Below, piece after piece: positions 21,587 through 33,455 of a stretch of 64,000 nt of DNA. This DNA is from Pogonophryne albipinna. Lineage: Eukaryota > Chordata > Actinopteri > Perciformes > Artedidraconidae. Position 1 is the first letter of the stretch, and every line of letters starts with the position of its first letter. The position numbers and the translations under genes are program-made. The DNA is taken from NCBI GenBank assembly GCA_028583405.1, contig JAPTMU010000113.1, positions 116,001-180,000 of the forward strand, given 5' to 3'. A model generated the notes under the pieces. The model did not search any database, was not told the DNA's origin, and saw nothing but the letters and a program-made list of their open reading frames with translations.

Positions 21587-21709
21587 TGGGATGGTGGCAA
21601 AGTCGATAGGGACTTGGCTTGGCAACTGGAAGGTCACCAGTTCAAGTCCCGGAAAGACCAAGTGCTACCCAGGTGTCCATGAGCAAGGCACCGTCCCCTA
21701 CACTGCGGG
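21587..21709 (+). mobile_element. tRNA-derived SINE fragment
   Basis: GGTGGCAAAGTCGATAGGGA and, further on, CAGTTCAAGTCCC have the layout of tRNA A and B box promoter elements. ATGAGCAAGGCACCGTCCCC follows, a phrase typical of a widespread teleost SINE. No tRNA cloverleaf could form. The 3' part is lost at the start of the 37-bp array. Confidence 0.7.
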
Positions 21710-21710
21710 A

Positions 21711-23930
21711 ACCCAAATACCTGTACTTTCTACTTCTTACATGTTGAAGTCAAATACCTGTACTTTCTACTTCTTACATGTTGAACACAAATACCTGTAC
21801 TTTCTACTTCTTACATGTTGAACACAAATACCTGTACTTTCTACTTCTTACATGTTGAACCCAAATACCTGTACTTTCTACTTCTTACATGTTGAACCCA
21901 AATACCTGTACTTTCTACTTCTTACATGTTGAACACAAATACCTGTACTTTCTACTTCTTACATGTTGAACCCAAATACCTGTACTTTCTACTTCTCACA
22001 TGTTGAACCCAAATACCTGTACTTTCTACTTCTTACATGTTGAACCCAAATACCTGTACTTTCTACTTCTTACATGTTGAACCCAAATACCTGTACTTTC
22101 TACTTCTTACATGTTGAACCCAAATACCTGTACTTTCTACTTCTTACATGTTGAACCCAAATACCTGTACTTTCTACTTCTTACATGTTGAACCCAAATA
22201 CCTGTACTTTCTACTTCTTACATGTTGAACCCAAATACCTGTACTTTCTACTTCTTACATGTTGAAACCAAATACCTGTACTTTCTACTTCTTACATGTT
22301 GAACTCAAATACCTGTACTTTCTACTTCTTACATGTTGAACACAAATACCTGTACTTTCTACTTCTTACATGTTGAACACAAATAGCTGTACTTTCTACT
22401 TCTTACATGTTGAACTCAAATACCTGTACTTTCTACTTCTTACATGTTGAACCCAAATACCTGTACTTTCTACTTCTTACATGTTGAACACAAATACCTG
22501 TACTTTCTACTTCTTACATGTTGAACACAAATACCTGTACTTTCTACTTCTTACATGTTGAACCCAAATACCTGTACTTTCTACTTCTTACATGTTGAAC
22601 CCAAATACCTGTACTTTCTACTTCTTACATGTTGAACTCAAATACCTGTACTTTCTACTTCTTACATGTTGAACACAAATACCTGTACTTTCTACTTCTT
22701 ACATGTTGAACACAAATAGCTGTACTTTCTACTTCTTACATGTTGAACTCAAATACCTGTACTTTCTACTTCTTACATGTTGAACCCAAATACCTGTACT
22801 TTCTACTTCTTACATGTTGAACACAAATACCTGTACTTTCTACTTCTTACATGTTGAACACAAATAGCTGTACTTTCTACTTCTTACATGTTGAACTCAA
22901 ATACCTGTACTTTCTACTTCTTACATGTTGAACCCAAATACCTGTACTTTCTACTTCTTACATGTTGAACACAAATACCTGTACTTTCTACTTCTTACAT
23001 GTTGAACCCAAATACCTGTACTTTCTACTTCTTACATGTTGAACCAAAATACCTGTACTTTCTACTTCTTACATGTTGAACCCAAATACCTGTACTTTCT
23101 ACTTCTTACATGTTGAACACAAATACCTGTACTTTCTACTTCTTACATGTTGAACCCAAATACCTGTACTTTCTACTTCTTACATGTTGAACCCAAATAC
23201 CTGTACTTTCTACTTCTTACATGTTGAACACAAATACCTGTACTTTCTACTTCTTACATGTTGAACCCAAATACCTGTACTTTCTACTTCTTACATGTTG
23301 AACACAAATACCTGTACTTTCTACTTCTTACATGTTGAACCCAAATACCTGTACTTTCTACTTCTTACATGTTGAACCCAAATACCTGAACTTTCTACTT
23401 CTTACATGTTGAACACAAATACCTGTACTTTCTACTTCTTACATGTTGAACCCAAATACCTGTACTTTCTACTTCTAACATGTTGAACCCAAATACCTGT
23501 ACTTTCTACTTCTCTCATTTTCCAAACAGCTGGTTCCTTTAGTCTGAATGTGTGTTTGGTGGCGTGATCATTATTCTTTAGAGTCATTGCGTGCCTATTG
23601 ATTTGAACACGATCCGTGTATCCATCATTTCCTGGTCTTCTCTAAAGAAGAGTGACCAATGGAAACGTTGTCATGTTGCCGTTGTTCAGCATGGAAACAT
23701 TCATTAGCTAACAATGACATTATTGTTCTATTAATATAAAGGGAGGTCAGGTACTCTTTAAAACAGCTGCTAGTTATGGGTACTTTTTACTGAAGTACAT
23801 TTCAAAGCCTCTTTACTTTGACTTGAGTAAAGAAGTTTAGTCAGTACTTCTACTTTTACCAGAGTAATGTTAAACGCGAGTATGTGTACTTCTACCTGAG
23901 TTAAGGATGTGTGTACTTCTTCCATCTCTG
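21711..23930 (-). mobile_element. AGTAC-rich short DNA transposon, copy B (inverted)
   Basis: Contains the 37-bp array (21712-23513) then a unique arm of about 415 bp ending ACTTCTTCCATCTCTG at 23930. That arm is nearly identical, reverse-complemented, to 53050-53465 in copy C. The other arm (with CACTACTTCCCACC) is missing, so the array abuts the SINE directly. Confidence 0.8.
21712..23513 (-). repeat. 37-bp minisatellite, about 49 units (array B)
   Basis: Reverse complement of array A. Unit variants AACCC, AACAC and AACTC are arranged in repeated blocks. The rare AAATAGC variant recurs at about 22381, 22714 and 22862, spaced 333 (9 units) and 148 (4 units), which indicates higher-order duplications. 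Confidence 0.97.
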
Positions 23931-23989
23931 TCGCCAACACACAGAAAGTTCTGATTCAGAATGGAGTTTAATTCCAGGTACGTTTACAC

Positions 23990-24474
23990 CATACTTGCCA
24001 ACCCTCCCGATTTTCGCGGGAGACTCCCGATTTCATTGCCCTCTCCCGGTTTCCTCCCGGGGTCATATTTCTCCCGCATTTCTCCCGATTTCTGACTAAA
24101 TCAGATTTACTCAGGACTGTTTCCACTCAGACTTTAATACAGCTACACCATTGTTTGGTTTCCATGGTAGCGCGTCTCTTTAATAGCGCGCGCAACTGAA
24201 AGTCTGAGAGGGTGAGAAAGATAGTCACAGAAAACAGAACAAGAATGGACAACTCGACCCTCTGCTCACTCCTCTCCTGTAAAATACAGGTCCAGCCCAC
24301 ACATATGCTCCATCAAGGAAGGTGCTACAGGCAGCAAGGCAGTGCACTTACAACTACAATGAACATGTTAAGTTAATCTAATATAGCTCAGGCGATCCAC
24401 TAACACCCCCCCCCCCCCCCCGCGGTGGTTTTGAAATGCTCCCGATTCCTGAGGTCTCAAGGATGGCAAGTATG
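23990..24474. mobile_element. hAT MITE, CATACTTGCCA ends, perfect 8-bp target duplication
   Basis: Left end CATACTTGCCAACCCTCCCG, inverted right end CATACTTGCCATCCTTGAG. The target duplication GTTTACAC is exact at 23982-23989 and 24475-24482. The interior is rich in CTCCCG words with a poly-C run at about 24407-24420. It does not encode transposase. Confidence 0.9.
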
Positions 24475-24599
24475 GTTTACACATACAATGAATTTGCTTT
24501 GGTTTACGGCTAGAGACATTTAATATAATGCTTTAGATTGAACTAACTATTTATTACACCCAAATCAAAGACATACATACATCCACCACCTTTACAGCT

Positions 24600-24960
24600 C
24601 ACTTAAAAACATGGGTCACTGGCGTGTGTTAAATGTTGTGATCATGGATGTTTCCCCTCGTGTCTGTTGTGTGATTGTGACGTGCTATATGTGACATGTA
24701 CGTAGTGACGTGTGTTGTTTGCATTTTATTGTTCTCTTGTATCCTTTCGCCTGTATCCACTTCTCTTTCATCCTTTCTTTATAACTAATGCTGTTGATGT
24801 ATTGTGATCTTAAAAAGGTGTCTATCATCTGGCCGGGGACAATAGCTGGAGATTAGCAATGTTGGCTAAAGCTGCAACATTTCCTGTTGTGTGACAGTTG
24901 ATCAGGACTGTCCACGACGCAAATAAACTAAACTAGACACTAGGGTTTGAAAAATATGTT
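24600..24960 (+). mobile_element. Probable LINE 3' UTR fragment
   Basis: The phrases CTGGCCGGGGACAATAGCTG, GATTAGCAATGTTGGC and a terminal AAATAAACTAAACTA resemble the 3' tail of fish L1-like non-LTR elements. No coding portion is present. Boundaries are approximate. Confidence 0.4.
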
Positions 24961-25238
24961 AATTTAGCTGATTACGTTAATTCAGGTCTCTCATCTTACG
25001 GCTGTCCACACAGCGGCGTGCGTTGAAGCTTGCCGGCGGGCGTGTCTGAAACTCAACCAACAACCAATCACATGAATGTCCCGCCCCGGACACACAAGTA
25101 GCGGTTTGATTGGCTAGAGCTTGTACTGGCATATGATTCGATTGGCTTACTCTTCCGCCGAGGCGTCAAAAGTTGAACATTGCTCAACTTTTGCAGCGAG
25201 CCACGTCAGCAAAGCTCTGCGTCGCTTCCCACAATGCA

Positions 25239-25475
25239 TCCATCCATCCATCCATCTTCTTCCGCTTATCCGTGGTCGGGTCGCGGGGGTAGCAGTTCCA
25301 GCAGAGAGCCCCAAACTTCCTTTTCCCTGGCGACATCAACCAGCTCTGACTGGGGGATCCCAAGGCGCTCCCAGGCCAGCGAAGAGATATAATCCCTCCA
25401 CCTGGTCCTAGGTCTACCCCTTGGTCTCCCAGCTGGACGTGCCTGGAACACCTCCCTAGGGAGGCGCCCAGGTGG
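25239..25475 (-). mobile_element. RTE/Rex3-type LINE 3' end, 7-bp target duplication
   Basis: The insert is bounded by CAATGCA at 25232-25238 and 25476-25482. On the minus strand it encodes the C-terminus of an RTE-clade protein and ends in GGAT tail repeats (25239-25255), as in Rex3. It is a heavily 5'-truncated insertion. Confidence 0.85.
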
Positions 25476-25478
25476 CAA
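25266..25478 (-). pseudogene. RTE/Rex3-type LINE C-terminal coding fragment
   Basis: This 70-codon frame reads RGRPRTRWRDYISSLAWERL, then GIPQSELVDVAREKEVWGSL and LLELLPPRPDHG, the conserved tail of fish RTE/Rex3 proteins as I know them. It is downstream of the reverse-transcriptase domain, of which nothing remains. The first codons (near 25476) come from the flanking MITE, so the initiator methionine is fortuitous. In intact elements this tail belongs to the single endonuclease-RT polyprotein; here it is a dead-on-arrival fragment. Plus-strand and shifted ORFs over the same stretch are shadows. Confidence 0.85.
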
Positions 25479-25562
25479 TGCAGTTCGGCGAAAAGTGACG
25501 TCACCCCATTCAAAGTGAATGGTGAAGCTTTCAACGCACGCCGCTGTGTGGACGGGCCGTTA

Positions 25563-26405
25563 CAGTCAAATGTGCGCCATCAGGGAGGATATGACATGCA
25601 TGTCTATACGTCTATATATCGCAGGACGATCGGACACAGTGGGGAGTGATTAGATAGGGAAGCGCTATAGTCTTTTGACCGTGATCCTTCCATCATAAAA
25701 CACACATTAAGTGAGAGTCTGTTTTCTATGAACCCTCGTTGAAGTGAAATGAAAAGGAATCCTCCGCCTCCACATGTTTTCTGCCATTGGAACATATTGA
25801 GTGCCTTTAGTATTGAATACTCCTAAAACACTTGAACCAATTAAACTAGGGTCAAGTATTCGGACCAAGTGTAAATCCTGATGGGACCTCTCAGTAGGGT
25901 CAGAGTCAATTATTGATTTACAACTGCTCCCTATAGCTTATATATACAAAGGTGTATATTTACAGCCAGTGTTTTTGCATATGCTTTTTAGGGATCCTGC
26001 CGTCTTTTTGTACAGAAATGACTCCAAGTATAAGCTGAGGCTTTCAAACCCCTCCTGCAGGGTCTTCAGTGAGAGCGAAGGATGCCTGCTGAGTTTCAGA
26101 TGCTTTATTAGCGCGCTGTCTGTTGCTGTGACACTCAGTCAGAGAGATGTGACCTCGTTAAACTCTCGTCAGGAAGGACTCTATCCTCCTAATTGAATTC
26201 CCTGGATATGTGGGATGCTGCTTTTCTAACTCCACTATCTCTGTCTGCCCGTCGTGGCTTTGAGTCTCTGTTTCATTCTGATTTGATGTCTGTCGTGTCT
26301 CTGTCTCTTCCCTTTTTCATTTAGAGGTGATTTATTGATCCAGAAATACTTCCTGCTAAAGGGCAGCAAGTCGGACACGATTTGCAAACGCAGTATCACG
26401 TCTTT
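25563..26405. other. No gene seen
   Basis: Unique-looking sequence. Short ORFs on both strands lack recognisable domains. Confidence 0.5.
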
Positions 26406-26409
26406 TCAG

Positions 26410-27400
26410 AGAATTCTGAGTTTTTGTTTTTAGGATTATGACTTTGTTTTTACTAGGAACATTATAATACTTTTCCCACCACAGCAGTGTTTACTTATCT
26501 GTTCGTCTTTAAGGAACTCTTGGTGTTTTGTTACACCTGCAAAACATCTTTGTACTTTAGTTTTGATTCCTTTTCTTTTATCTGATTTTTCAGATACAAT
26601 TTGGATATTTTTGGGGAAATCTTACTTCTTTCTCAGAATCCAGATATCTTTTTTGGAAATTGAAATTTGTTCTCAGAATTCAATATTTTTTTTATTCTCC
26701 CTTTTTTCCCTCAGAATTATGATTTTTTTATTCTGTCTTTTCTCAGAATTCCGATTTTTTTTTCCAAATAATACGTTTTTATTCTATTTCCCCCAGAATC
26801 CACACTTTTTCTGAGAAATCTGACTATTTGCAGAATTCAGAGGTTTTTTTTAAAAATAAAAAAGATATTTCCAGAATTCTGAGTTTTTTTTCATTTATTT
26901 TTGAGTTCTCACTTTTTTCACTATTCTGTGTTTTTCTGATAATTCTGACTTTTTTCACAAAACTCTAAGAATTAAGATTTTTTTAGAATCCTCCCTTTTT
27001 TCTTAGAATTATGAGGTATTTTTTTTAATTCTCACTTTTCTGATTTTATTGATTCTGTCTTTTCTCAGAATTCAGATTTTTTATTTTTAATCTACATTTT
27101 TTTCAATGATGAGTTTGTTATTCTATTTATTTCCCCCAGAATCCAGACTTTTTCTGAGAAATCTGACTTTTTGCAGAATTCAGATATTCTTTTGAAATCT
27201 CAAAAATATTTCCAGAATTCTGACTTTTTTTTTTTTTTTTTGAATTCTCACTTTTTTCACAATTCTGTCTTTTTCTGATAATTCTGACTTTTTTTTTTAT
27301 TGGGAACACTGACACTTTTCCCACCACAGCAGTGTTTGTACTTATCACTGGCATCATTTCTATGAATTCTTGGTGTTTTTCTTTAAACCTGTGAATCTCA
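26410..27400. repeat. Degenerate T-rich repeat region with internal duplication
   Basis: Imperfect words such as CAGAATTCTGACTTTTTT recur at about 20-25 bp spacing. The non-T-rich phrase TTTTCCCACCACAGCAGTGT occurs near both ends (about 26469 and 27317) and AGAATCCAGACTTTTTCTGAG-like blocks occur at about 26796 and 27138. The block therefore grew by duplications of roughly 345 and 850 bp. No gene. Confidence 0.7.
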
Positions 27401-27729
27401 TCAGCGTTAGTGTTTCTGAAGATGAATGGCCGCTCACTGGAAGAAGACAGTCGAGGCATAATGATGAATCTGGAAGCTATGTTTTCATAAGAGAAGAGTA
27501 ATGTTATTTCTTCACCTTAAAGGCCTTTTATGGCTTTAATTCAAACCACTGACAGGGACTTTTTATGGATACTTATTAGCATCCGTTGAGACTTCTTTGA
27601 GTCGTGGCTGAACCGGTCTCTGCTGCCTGACTCTCATCATACTTCTTCTTGTTGATATCCTCGTGGATTCATCTTCCTATTATACACACATGCATTTCCA
27701 AACATTTGGACTACCTACGCTGTAAAATG
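27401..27729. other. No gene seen
   Basis: Unique-looking spacer. The 110-codon minus ORF at 27127-27459 is mostly a translation of the T-rich repeat. Confidence 0.5.
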
Positions 27730-28266
27730 TATTATCTGTTCGATTTACACACGGCATCTATTGCACGTCTGTCCGTCCTGGGAGAGGGATCCCTCCTCTG
27801 TTGCTCTCCCTGAGGTTTCTCCCATGTTCCCTTTAAACTGTGGGTTTTCTTCGGAAGTGTTTCCTTGTACGATGTGAGGCTCTAAGGACAGAGGGTCTAA
27901 GGACAGAGGGTCTAAGGACAGAGGGTCTGAGGACAGAGGGTCTGAGGACAGAGGGTCTAAGGACAGAGGGTCTGAGGACAGAGGGTCTAAGGACAGAGGG
28001 TCTAAGGACAGAGGGTCTGAGGACAGAGGGTCTAAGGACAGAGGGTCTGAGGACAGAGGGTCTGAGGACAGAGGGTCTGAGGACAGAGGGTCTACGGACA
28101 GAGGGTCTAAGGACAGAGGGTCTGAGGACAGAGGGTCTAAGGACAGAGGGTCTAAGGACAGAGGGTGTCGTATTGTCATACTGATATTCTGTACAAACTG
28201 TGAAGTCCACGGAGACAAATGTAACATGTGTGATATTGGGCTATATAAATAAACATTGACTGATTG
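27730..28266 (+). mobile_element. LINE-type 3' region carrying an expanded 15-bp array
   Basis: CACGTCTGTCCGTCCTGGGA, CTCCCTGAGGTTTCTCCCAT and TGTGATATTGGGCTATATAA followed by a TGATTGAT tail belong to a very common teleost retroelement 3' end. In the form I know, it has one copy of a CTAAGGACAGAGGGT-like word followed by GTCGTATTG. Here that word is repeated about 19 times. Clade not assigned. Confidence 0.6.
27882..28166 (+). repeat. 15-bp minisatellite, about 19 units
   Basis: The unit is GGACAGAGGGTCTAA with A/G (CTAA/CTGA) and one CTAC variant. The period is 5 codons, so ORFs stay open on both strands (SLDPL, LRPSV and LRTEG peptides); they are spurious. Confidence 0.97.
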
Positions 28267-29205
28267 ATAAATAATGAAGACATCCCCAAACTTTGGAATA
28301 ACTTATCAATTCAAAACACCGAACTACCGCACATGGGTAATGGGGATAAACTGAGCAATTCAGAAATGAACAGATATTATGACGATTATTCAGTGTTTTT
28401 GTTTCTGGAACTTAATAATAAATGTCGACCTAAAGAAACAGCATTTTAAAGTATTTGCAGTTAAAACATTGGATAACAGAAAATGACGGGGGGGTGCAAT
28501 ATCGTGTGATGAGAGTCGTTTTTAATCAGCATTTTTTTGTTTTGTGTTTAATTAATTATTGTTTATATTTAAATGTATTTATTTAGTTTTTCTTGTGGTT
28601 TTTTGGAAGAAATGCAACTTTGTCACATATGTTAAATGTAGAGTATTCAAAGCTTCCCTTACTCAGTTGAAACAAAAAAAGGACTTTTTACTGATGAAAA
28701 GCGCCAAAAAAAGATCCATTTATTTATTTGACCTCCAAAGCCAGAATGTCTCCTGAGTCTCCAATGGAGACATGTCAATAGACACTGTAAATAGAGTATT
28801 CCTGCAGAGTGGTCGGTGTGTCAGGAAGAGCACGTGTAAATGCAAATGAGGACTTAACTTCCTATATAGTACGAGTTCATTTACAAACCGTGAAGGTACA
28901 GCCTGAGCTTCTCTGATCTTTCTTCGCACGGCTGCAGAACGGGGACAATGAAAATGTGCATACTTTAAAACCCAAGAGATAATATTTTTTTTCAAACCGT
29001 GCCAGAATGAACGGTTAAAATAGCAGCAACTCTTTCTTACTCTGGGCTTCTTGCCGTTAAGTGATAGAACAGACGACATGCAGGAAGGACTGAGCCTTTA
29101 TAAATGAGCCTTATCATGATATATTTGGGAAATATATACATTATGATACTTAAACTCCCTTGGATCTGTCTCAGAGTTTGGCTTGAAGTCGAGTACACTC
29201 GGGCT
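28267..29205. other. No gene seen
   Basis: Unique-looking AT-rich sequence. Small ORFs (28264-28449 and 28720-29079) show no recognisable domain, and the first begins inside the LINE tail. Confidence 0.45.
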
Positions 29206-29208
29206 GCG

Positions 29209-30245
29209 TTCCAATAGTCCATTTAGCTTAGGAACCTTCCTCACGGAGTGAAATGACCCGGAAGTCCCTCAGTGGCAGCCATGATAAGTACCGTTCCAAT
29301 TCTATAGATGAAAGGAAAGGAGGTTTCAAACTTCCTTTATAACCTCCTTTAGCTTAGGAACCACTGGACCTCCCTCACCGAAAGGAGAGGAGAAAATGCT
29401 GCCCCACAATGCATTGCAGCCGCAGCATTTGCCGTCACTCAACAGTCGGCCGTTCACAGAAACAACCGGTTATGACCGAGAAATGATATCATGAAAGTTA
29501 CGGTGCTTATTAAGCTTTTTAAAACGTATGTGGGAAGTTGCCAAAGTGCTTTGTTCTGAACGTTCATCAGTATTATAATCAAAAAGAGAAATATGAACGT
29601 TAGTTTTTACTGAAATGATCAAATAAAGTCAACATCTCACAGTCTTTACTGAGCTGTGTGGAGTTTGTTCAACTTTTAAAAGATGTTTGAACGGTGATAT
29701 ACACAGTGATAGATGTTAAGGACTAACGTTTATAATAAATACATCTGTATTGATTTATCTTTTCATCAATCATACGTATTGGGATCATTTGTATTAATGT
29801 GGACCGGAGGGAGAGGGGGACGAGCAGAAGTTTCACTTTCCTTTTTTATTTCAATTCCAGCTTTGGTCCTGAAGAATCTGTTTCTCTGTTGTCCACGTTC
29901 ATAAAGCCTAAAGCAACAGCATCAGAGCACGGTGCAGAGTCTCTAGATGAGTTTACAGTAGTCCCTCCTTCTTATTAAACATCCATGTTTGTAGTCCGCT
30001 GTATAGAAAACTGTAGTTTCCATAGTTTCCCCACAGCAGCAGACGCACATTCAGGACGTCCGCTGGCGCATCATAAACACGTCGGATAGTGAAAGTGCAT
30101 TCGATTCTCTAAAGTACAGCAGTCTCTTCTCCTAAGTCCTTTTGAATTCTCCTATCCACTATCCCTTAACCCCGTGACGTTTCACTCAGAGGTCAAGGAA
30201 TAGACGATAGGGTTAGAATTTAGGAGCTGATTTTTGGATTATCCG
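29209..30245. mobile_element. Candidate non-autonomous DNA transposon (GGGCTGCGTTCCAA end)
   Basis: The left end GGGCTGCGTTCCAATAGTCC is a familiar fish MITE terminus. The right side (30130-30245) has CTATCCACTATCCCTTAACC and GTTAGAATTTAGGAGCTG, which I associate with similar elements, but the matching terminal repeat is not seen. Right boundary and family are uncertain. Confidence 0.35.
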
Positions 30246-30334
30246 ACCTGTGTGTCTTTGGGAGCACATTATCAGACAAAAAGAAGAAGCCTTTTAAAAT
30301 GAATGAGTTCCTAACTTACATTTTATTACATGGC

Positions 30335-30480
30335 CTGTTTGAATACTCAATTCTGATCAGTCAATTTGGACATTCCAGAGTTCTGATATTTTTCACTGGC
30401 AGGCCGTTGCTAAGGAGAACAGACCGTTGCTAAGGAGAACAGACCGTTGCTAAGGAGAACAGAACGTTGCTAATGAGGAT
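30335..30480 (+). repeat. Interspersed repeat with 20-bp CCGTTGCTAAGGAG units (copy 1)
   Basis: GAATACTCAATTCTGATCAG and GACATTCCAGAGTTCTG precede four tandem copies of AGACCGTTGCTAAGGAGAAC. The same order occurs at 39010-39110 and 48240-48365. Confidence 0.8.
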
Positions 30481-30494
30481 GCTTTTTGAAGGTT

Positions 30495-30860
30495 TGATCA
30501 GGATTTTGCCTTTTTTTTTTTACAATTACATGTTACAAATTTTTTTTAGCAAACTTCTGATTTTTCTTTAGAATTCGGACTTTTTTAAAAGACATTTTAT
30601 TTTTTCTTATCCTGACTTATTTTTTTAACTTCAATTTCGATTTTTCTTTTGAAGTGTCTTTTTTTTAAATCTCACTTTTTCTCAGATTCTAAGATTTTTC
30701 GGGTAATTCTTACTACTTATAAAAACTCACTTTTATAACAAGTTCTCACTTTTTTCTCAGAACTCAGATTATTATTTTATTCTGACTTTTTTCTCAGAAT
30801 TTCAGATTTTTGGGGAATTCTGACTTTTAAAAAAATGAGAAACTCTGACTTTTTACCCAG
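30495..30860. repeat. Degenerate T-rich repeat (CTGACTTTTTT type)
   Basis: Same word family as 26.4-27.3 kb, more diverged. Confidence 0.6.
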
Positions 30861-31780
30861 ATGAACTAACTAATTAGCAGGTTCTTCTCAGTATGGAACA
30901 GTACAAGTAATGATCATATATGATATAAATTGACATGTAAGTGAGTGCAAAGAGTGAGATTTTCCCATAACGCAGCTTCCATTCATCATCTCTGCTAAGG
31001 AGATCTTTATAAGTGCCTTATCTTTAAGAGTTTTTCTTTCTAATCTTGCTGAGTGGCTTCATCAATGTTCCACTCACAGAGGAAAGAGAGAGTGTGGATT
31101 AGCTTAGAGGAAACAGGAATCCTTTGAGTGAAGTTTTAATGTTGTTTAAATCAGACGGCTAACCGACACGCCGCTTTGATCTCAGCCACAAAGAAAGTCA
31201 CCAGGCGGATTATCAACATCTCTTTAATCTTTAATTAGCCTTTATCAGAACTGTCACATAGCAACAGAACAAAGTCATTCACACTTCAGCTCCCTGAAAG
31301 AGAAAAGCCTTTTCTTTCTTGTTCTTTTAATACATGAAAATACCCATTTCTGTTCTGTCAAAATAAATACTGAAGAGTTTTTATAAAAGTTGTTCTTCTC
31401 GTCTCCTTTGGACAGTTTTGCGGGAGTTGTTTCCTATATATACACATTCATGCTGTAAGCTGCAAAACATAAAAGATTAAAAAAGAGAGATGGATACAGA
31501 GGAGGAATGACTCAGGAACCATTGTTTAAATCCTGCTTTTACATTTATATCAGTTTAACTCTGTCTTCAATGAGAAGTTTTGTAGTGTCCTGTAAATCCA
31601 AGCAGACGAATATTCCTGACACAAAGTAGGATTTAGATTTTAGAAATGATGCAACTGAGATTAAAGGAGGCAGGTAAAAACATTTAGCAATTGAAAAAGG
31701 CTTTACAAGAGGCTGTGCTGAGAACTTCAGTACCAAATATACGTGGTTACATTACGTATATATCCAGCATTTGAAAAAAA
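30861..31780. other. No gene seen
   Basis: Unique-looking spacer, AT-rich. No domain in the small ORFs. Confidence 0.5.
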
Positions 31781-31784
31781 AGTG

Positions 31785-32560
31785 CAAAAACGAATGAAAC
31801 CAGAAACTAATTAGGGGTTTTAATTTAACTATGAAGCTTTCCCCATGTTTTGAGGCATTTCTGACCAAATCATCTGGGATGTTAGAGTCTAAAACGTGTT
31901 TAATATTGGCATGTACATTTTTTCAGGCTGGGACATCCTTGAGAAATTTCGACCATATTGGAGTGTGTTTGCTCGAGCAACTTCATGGCAAACGGTGCTT
32001 TTTGGCCGCCACACAACAGCAAGGGCTTTCAATGTAGAATAAAGCTTTTTGTAAATGATGATCCACAAGGTCTTAAGATGGTACTGACCACATTTGAAGT
32101 CGATTGGATGAAAACTGTAGGAGCCATTTGTTCAAATACGACACATGTAACGTGCAGAAGGGGCCACAAATTGCACGAAAAATCTAAAATGGCCGACTTC
32201 CTGTTGGGTTTACAATATGACGCCTTGTGACTTTTTTGAGCGTCTCAGCATGGTACATATGCCTTCCAAAAGTCAGACTTGTAGGTGAAACCTGAGCAAG
32301 GGGCTGCCTTTTAGTAACTTTTTAGGGGTCTTGTAGAGCTTTCTCGCCAAGCCACTTGAATAAGAACCCCCAAAATATCAAATTTCTCACCAGACCTGAA
32401 AATCCTGCCCAAAAAAAGACTTCTGGTCGAATTGGGCGCTCAAAAACAAGAGTTATTTGGTAGTTGAAACATAATAGCTTTAGTGATTTCACTATAGGTC
32501 GCTCTGCCCAAATGAAGTGAATACACACTGGGAGATTTGGGAGGCAAATGGCTTCAAATG
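31785..32560. mobile_element. Teleost interspersed repeat (AAATGGCCGACTTCCTGTTG family)
   Basis: Contains AAATGGCCGACTTCCTGTTG (about 32187), AGACTTGTAGGTGAAACCTG (about 32274) and TTTTAGGGGTCTTGTAGAGC, phrases that I recognise from a high-copy fish repeat of unsettled class. Small ORFs are not conserved. Ends are approximate. Confidence 0.45.
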
Positions 32561-33302
<742 letters not shown>

Positions 33303-33455
33303 CGCAGAAGAATGGACACACACTTTCTGACATTCAACTTGGATGTCATGGAAACTACAGCGGTGGAAGGGGGCGGCAATTGAACAGAAAAATAGGCTTT
33401 AAAAAAAAAAGAATCAAAACAACTCTCAGGCCACAAAGTCTGTCTCCTTTTACAC

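Larger units (their letters stand above)
24999..25559. mobile_element. PIF/Harbinger-type MITE with TTA target duplication
   Basis: Left end CGGCTGTCCACACAGCGGCG, inverted right end CGGCCCGTCCACACAGCGGC. The symmetry runs on through GTGCGTTGAA. TTA flanks both sides (24996-24998, 25560-25562), the usual Harbinger target. An RTE LINE piece is inserted at 25239-25475; without it the element is about 320 bp. Confidence 0.8.

Noticed and set aside
21587..21709. tRNA gene
   Set aside because: A/B-box-like words are present but a cloverleaf cannot be formed, and the SINE body follows.
27745..28227. ORFs with DPLSL / LRPSV / LRTEG repeats
   Set aside because: 15-bp array read in different frames; the array sits in a retroelement 3' UTR.
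28264..28449. 61-codon plus ORF
   Set aside because: Starts in the LINE tail (TTGATAAATAATG), no domain, short.
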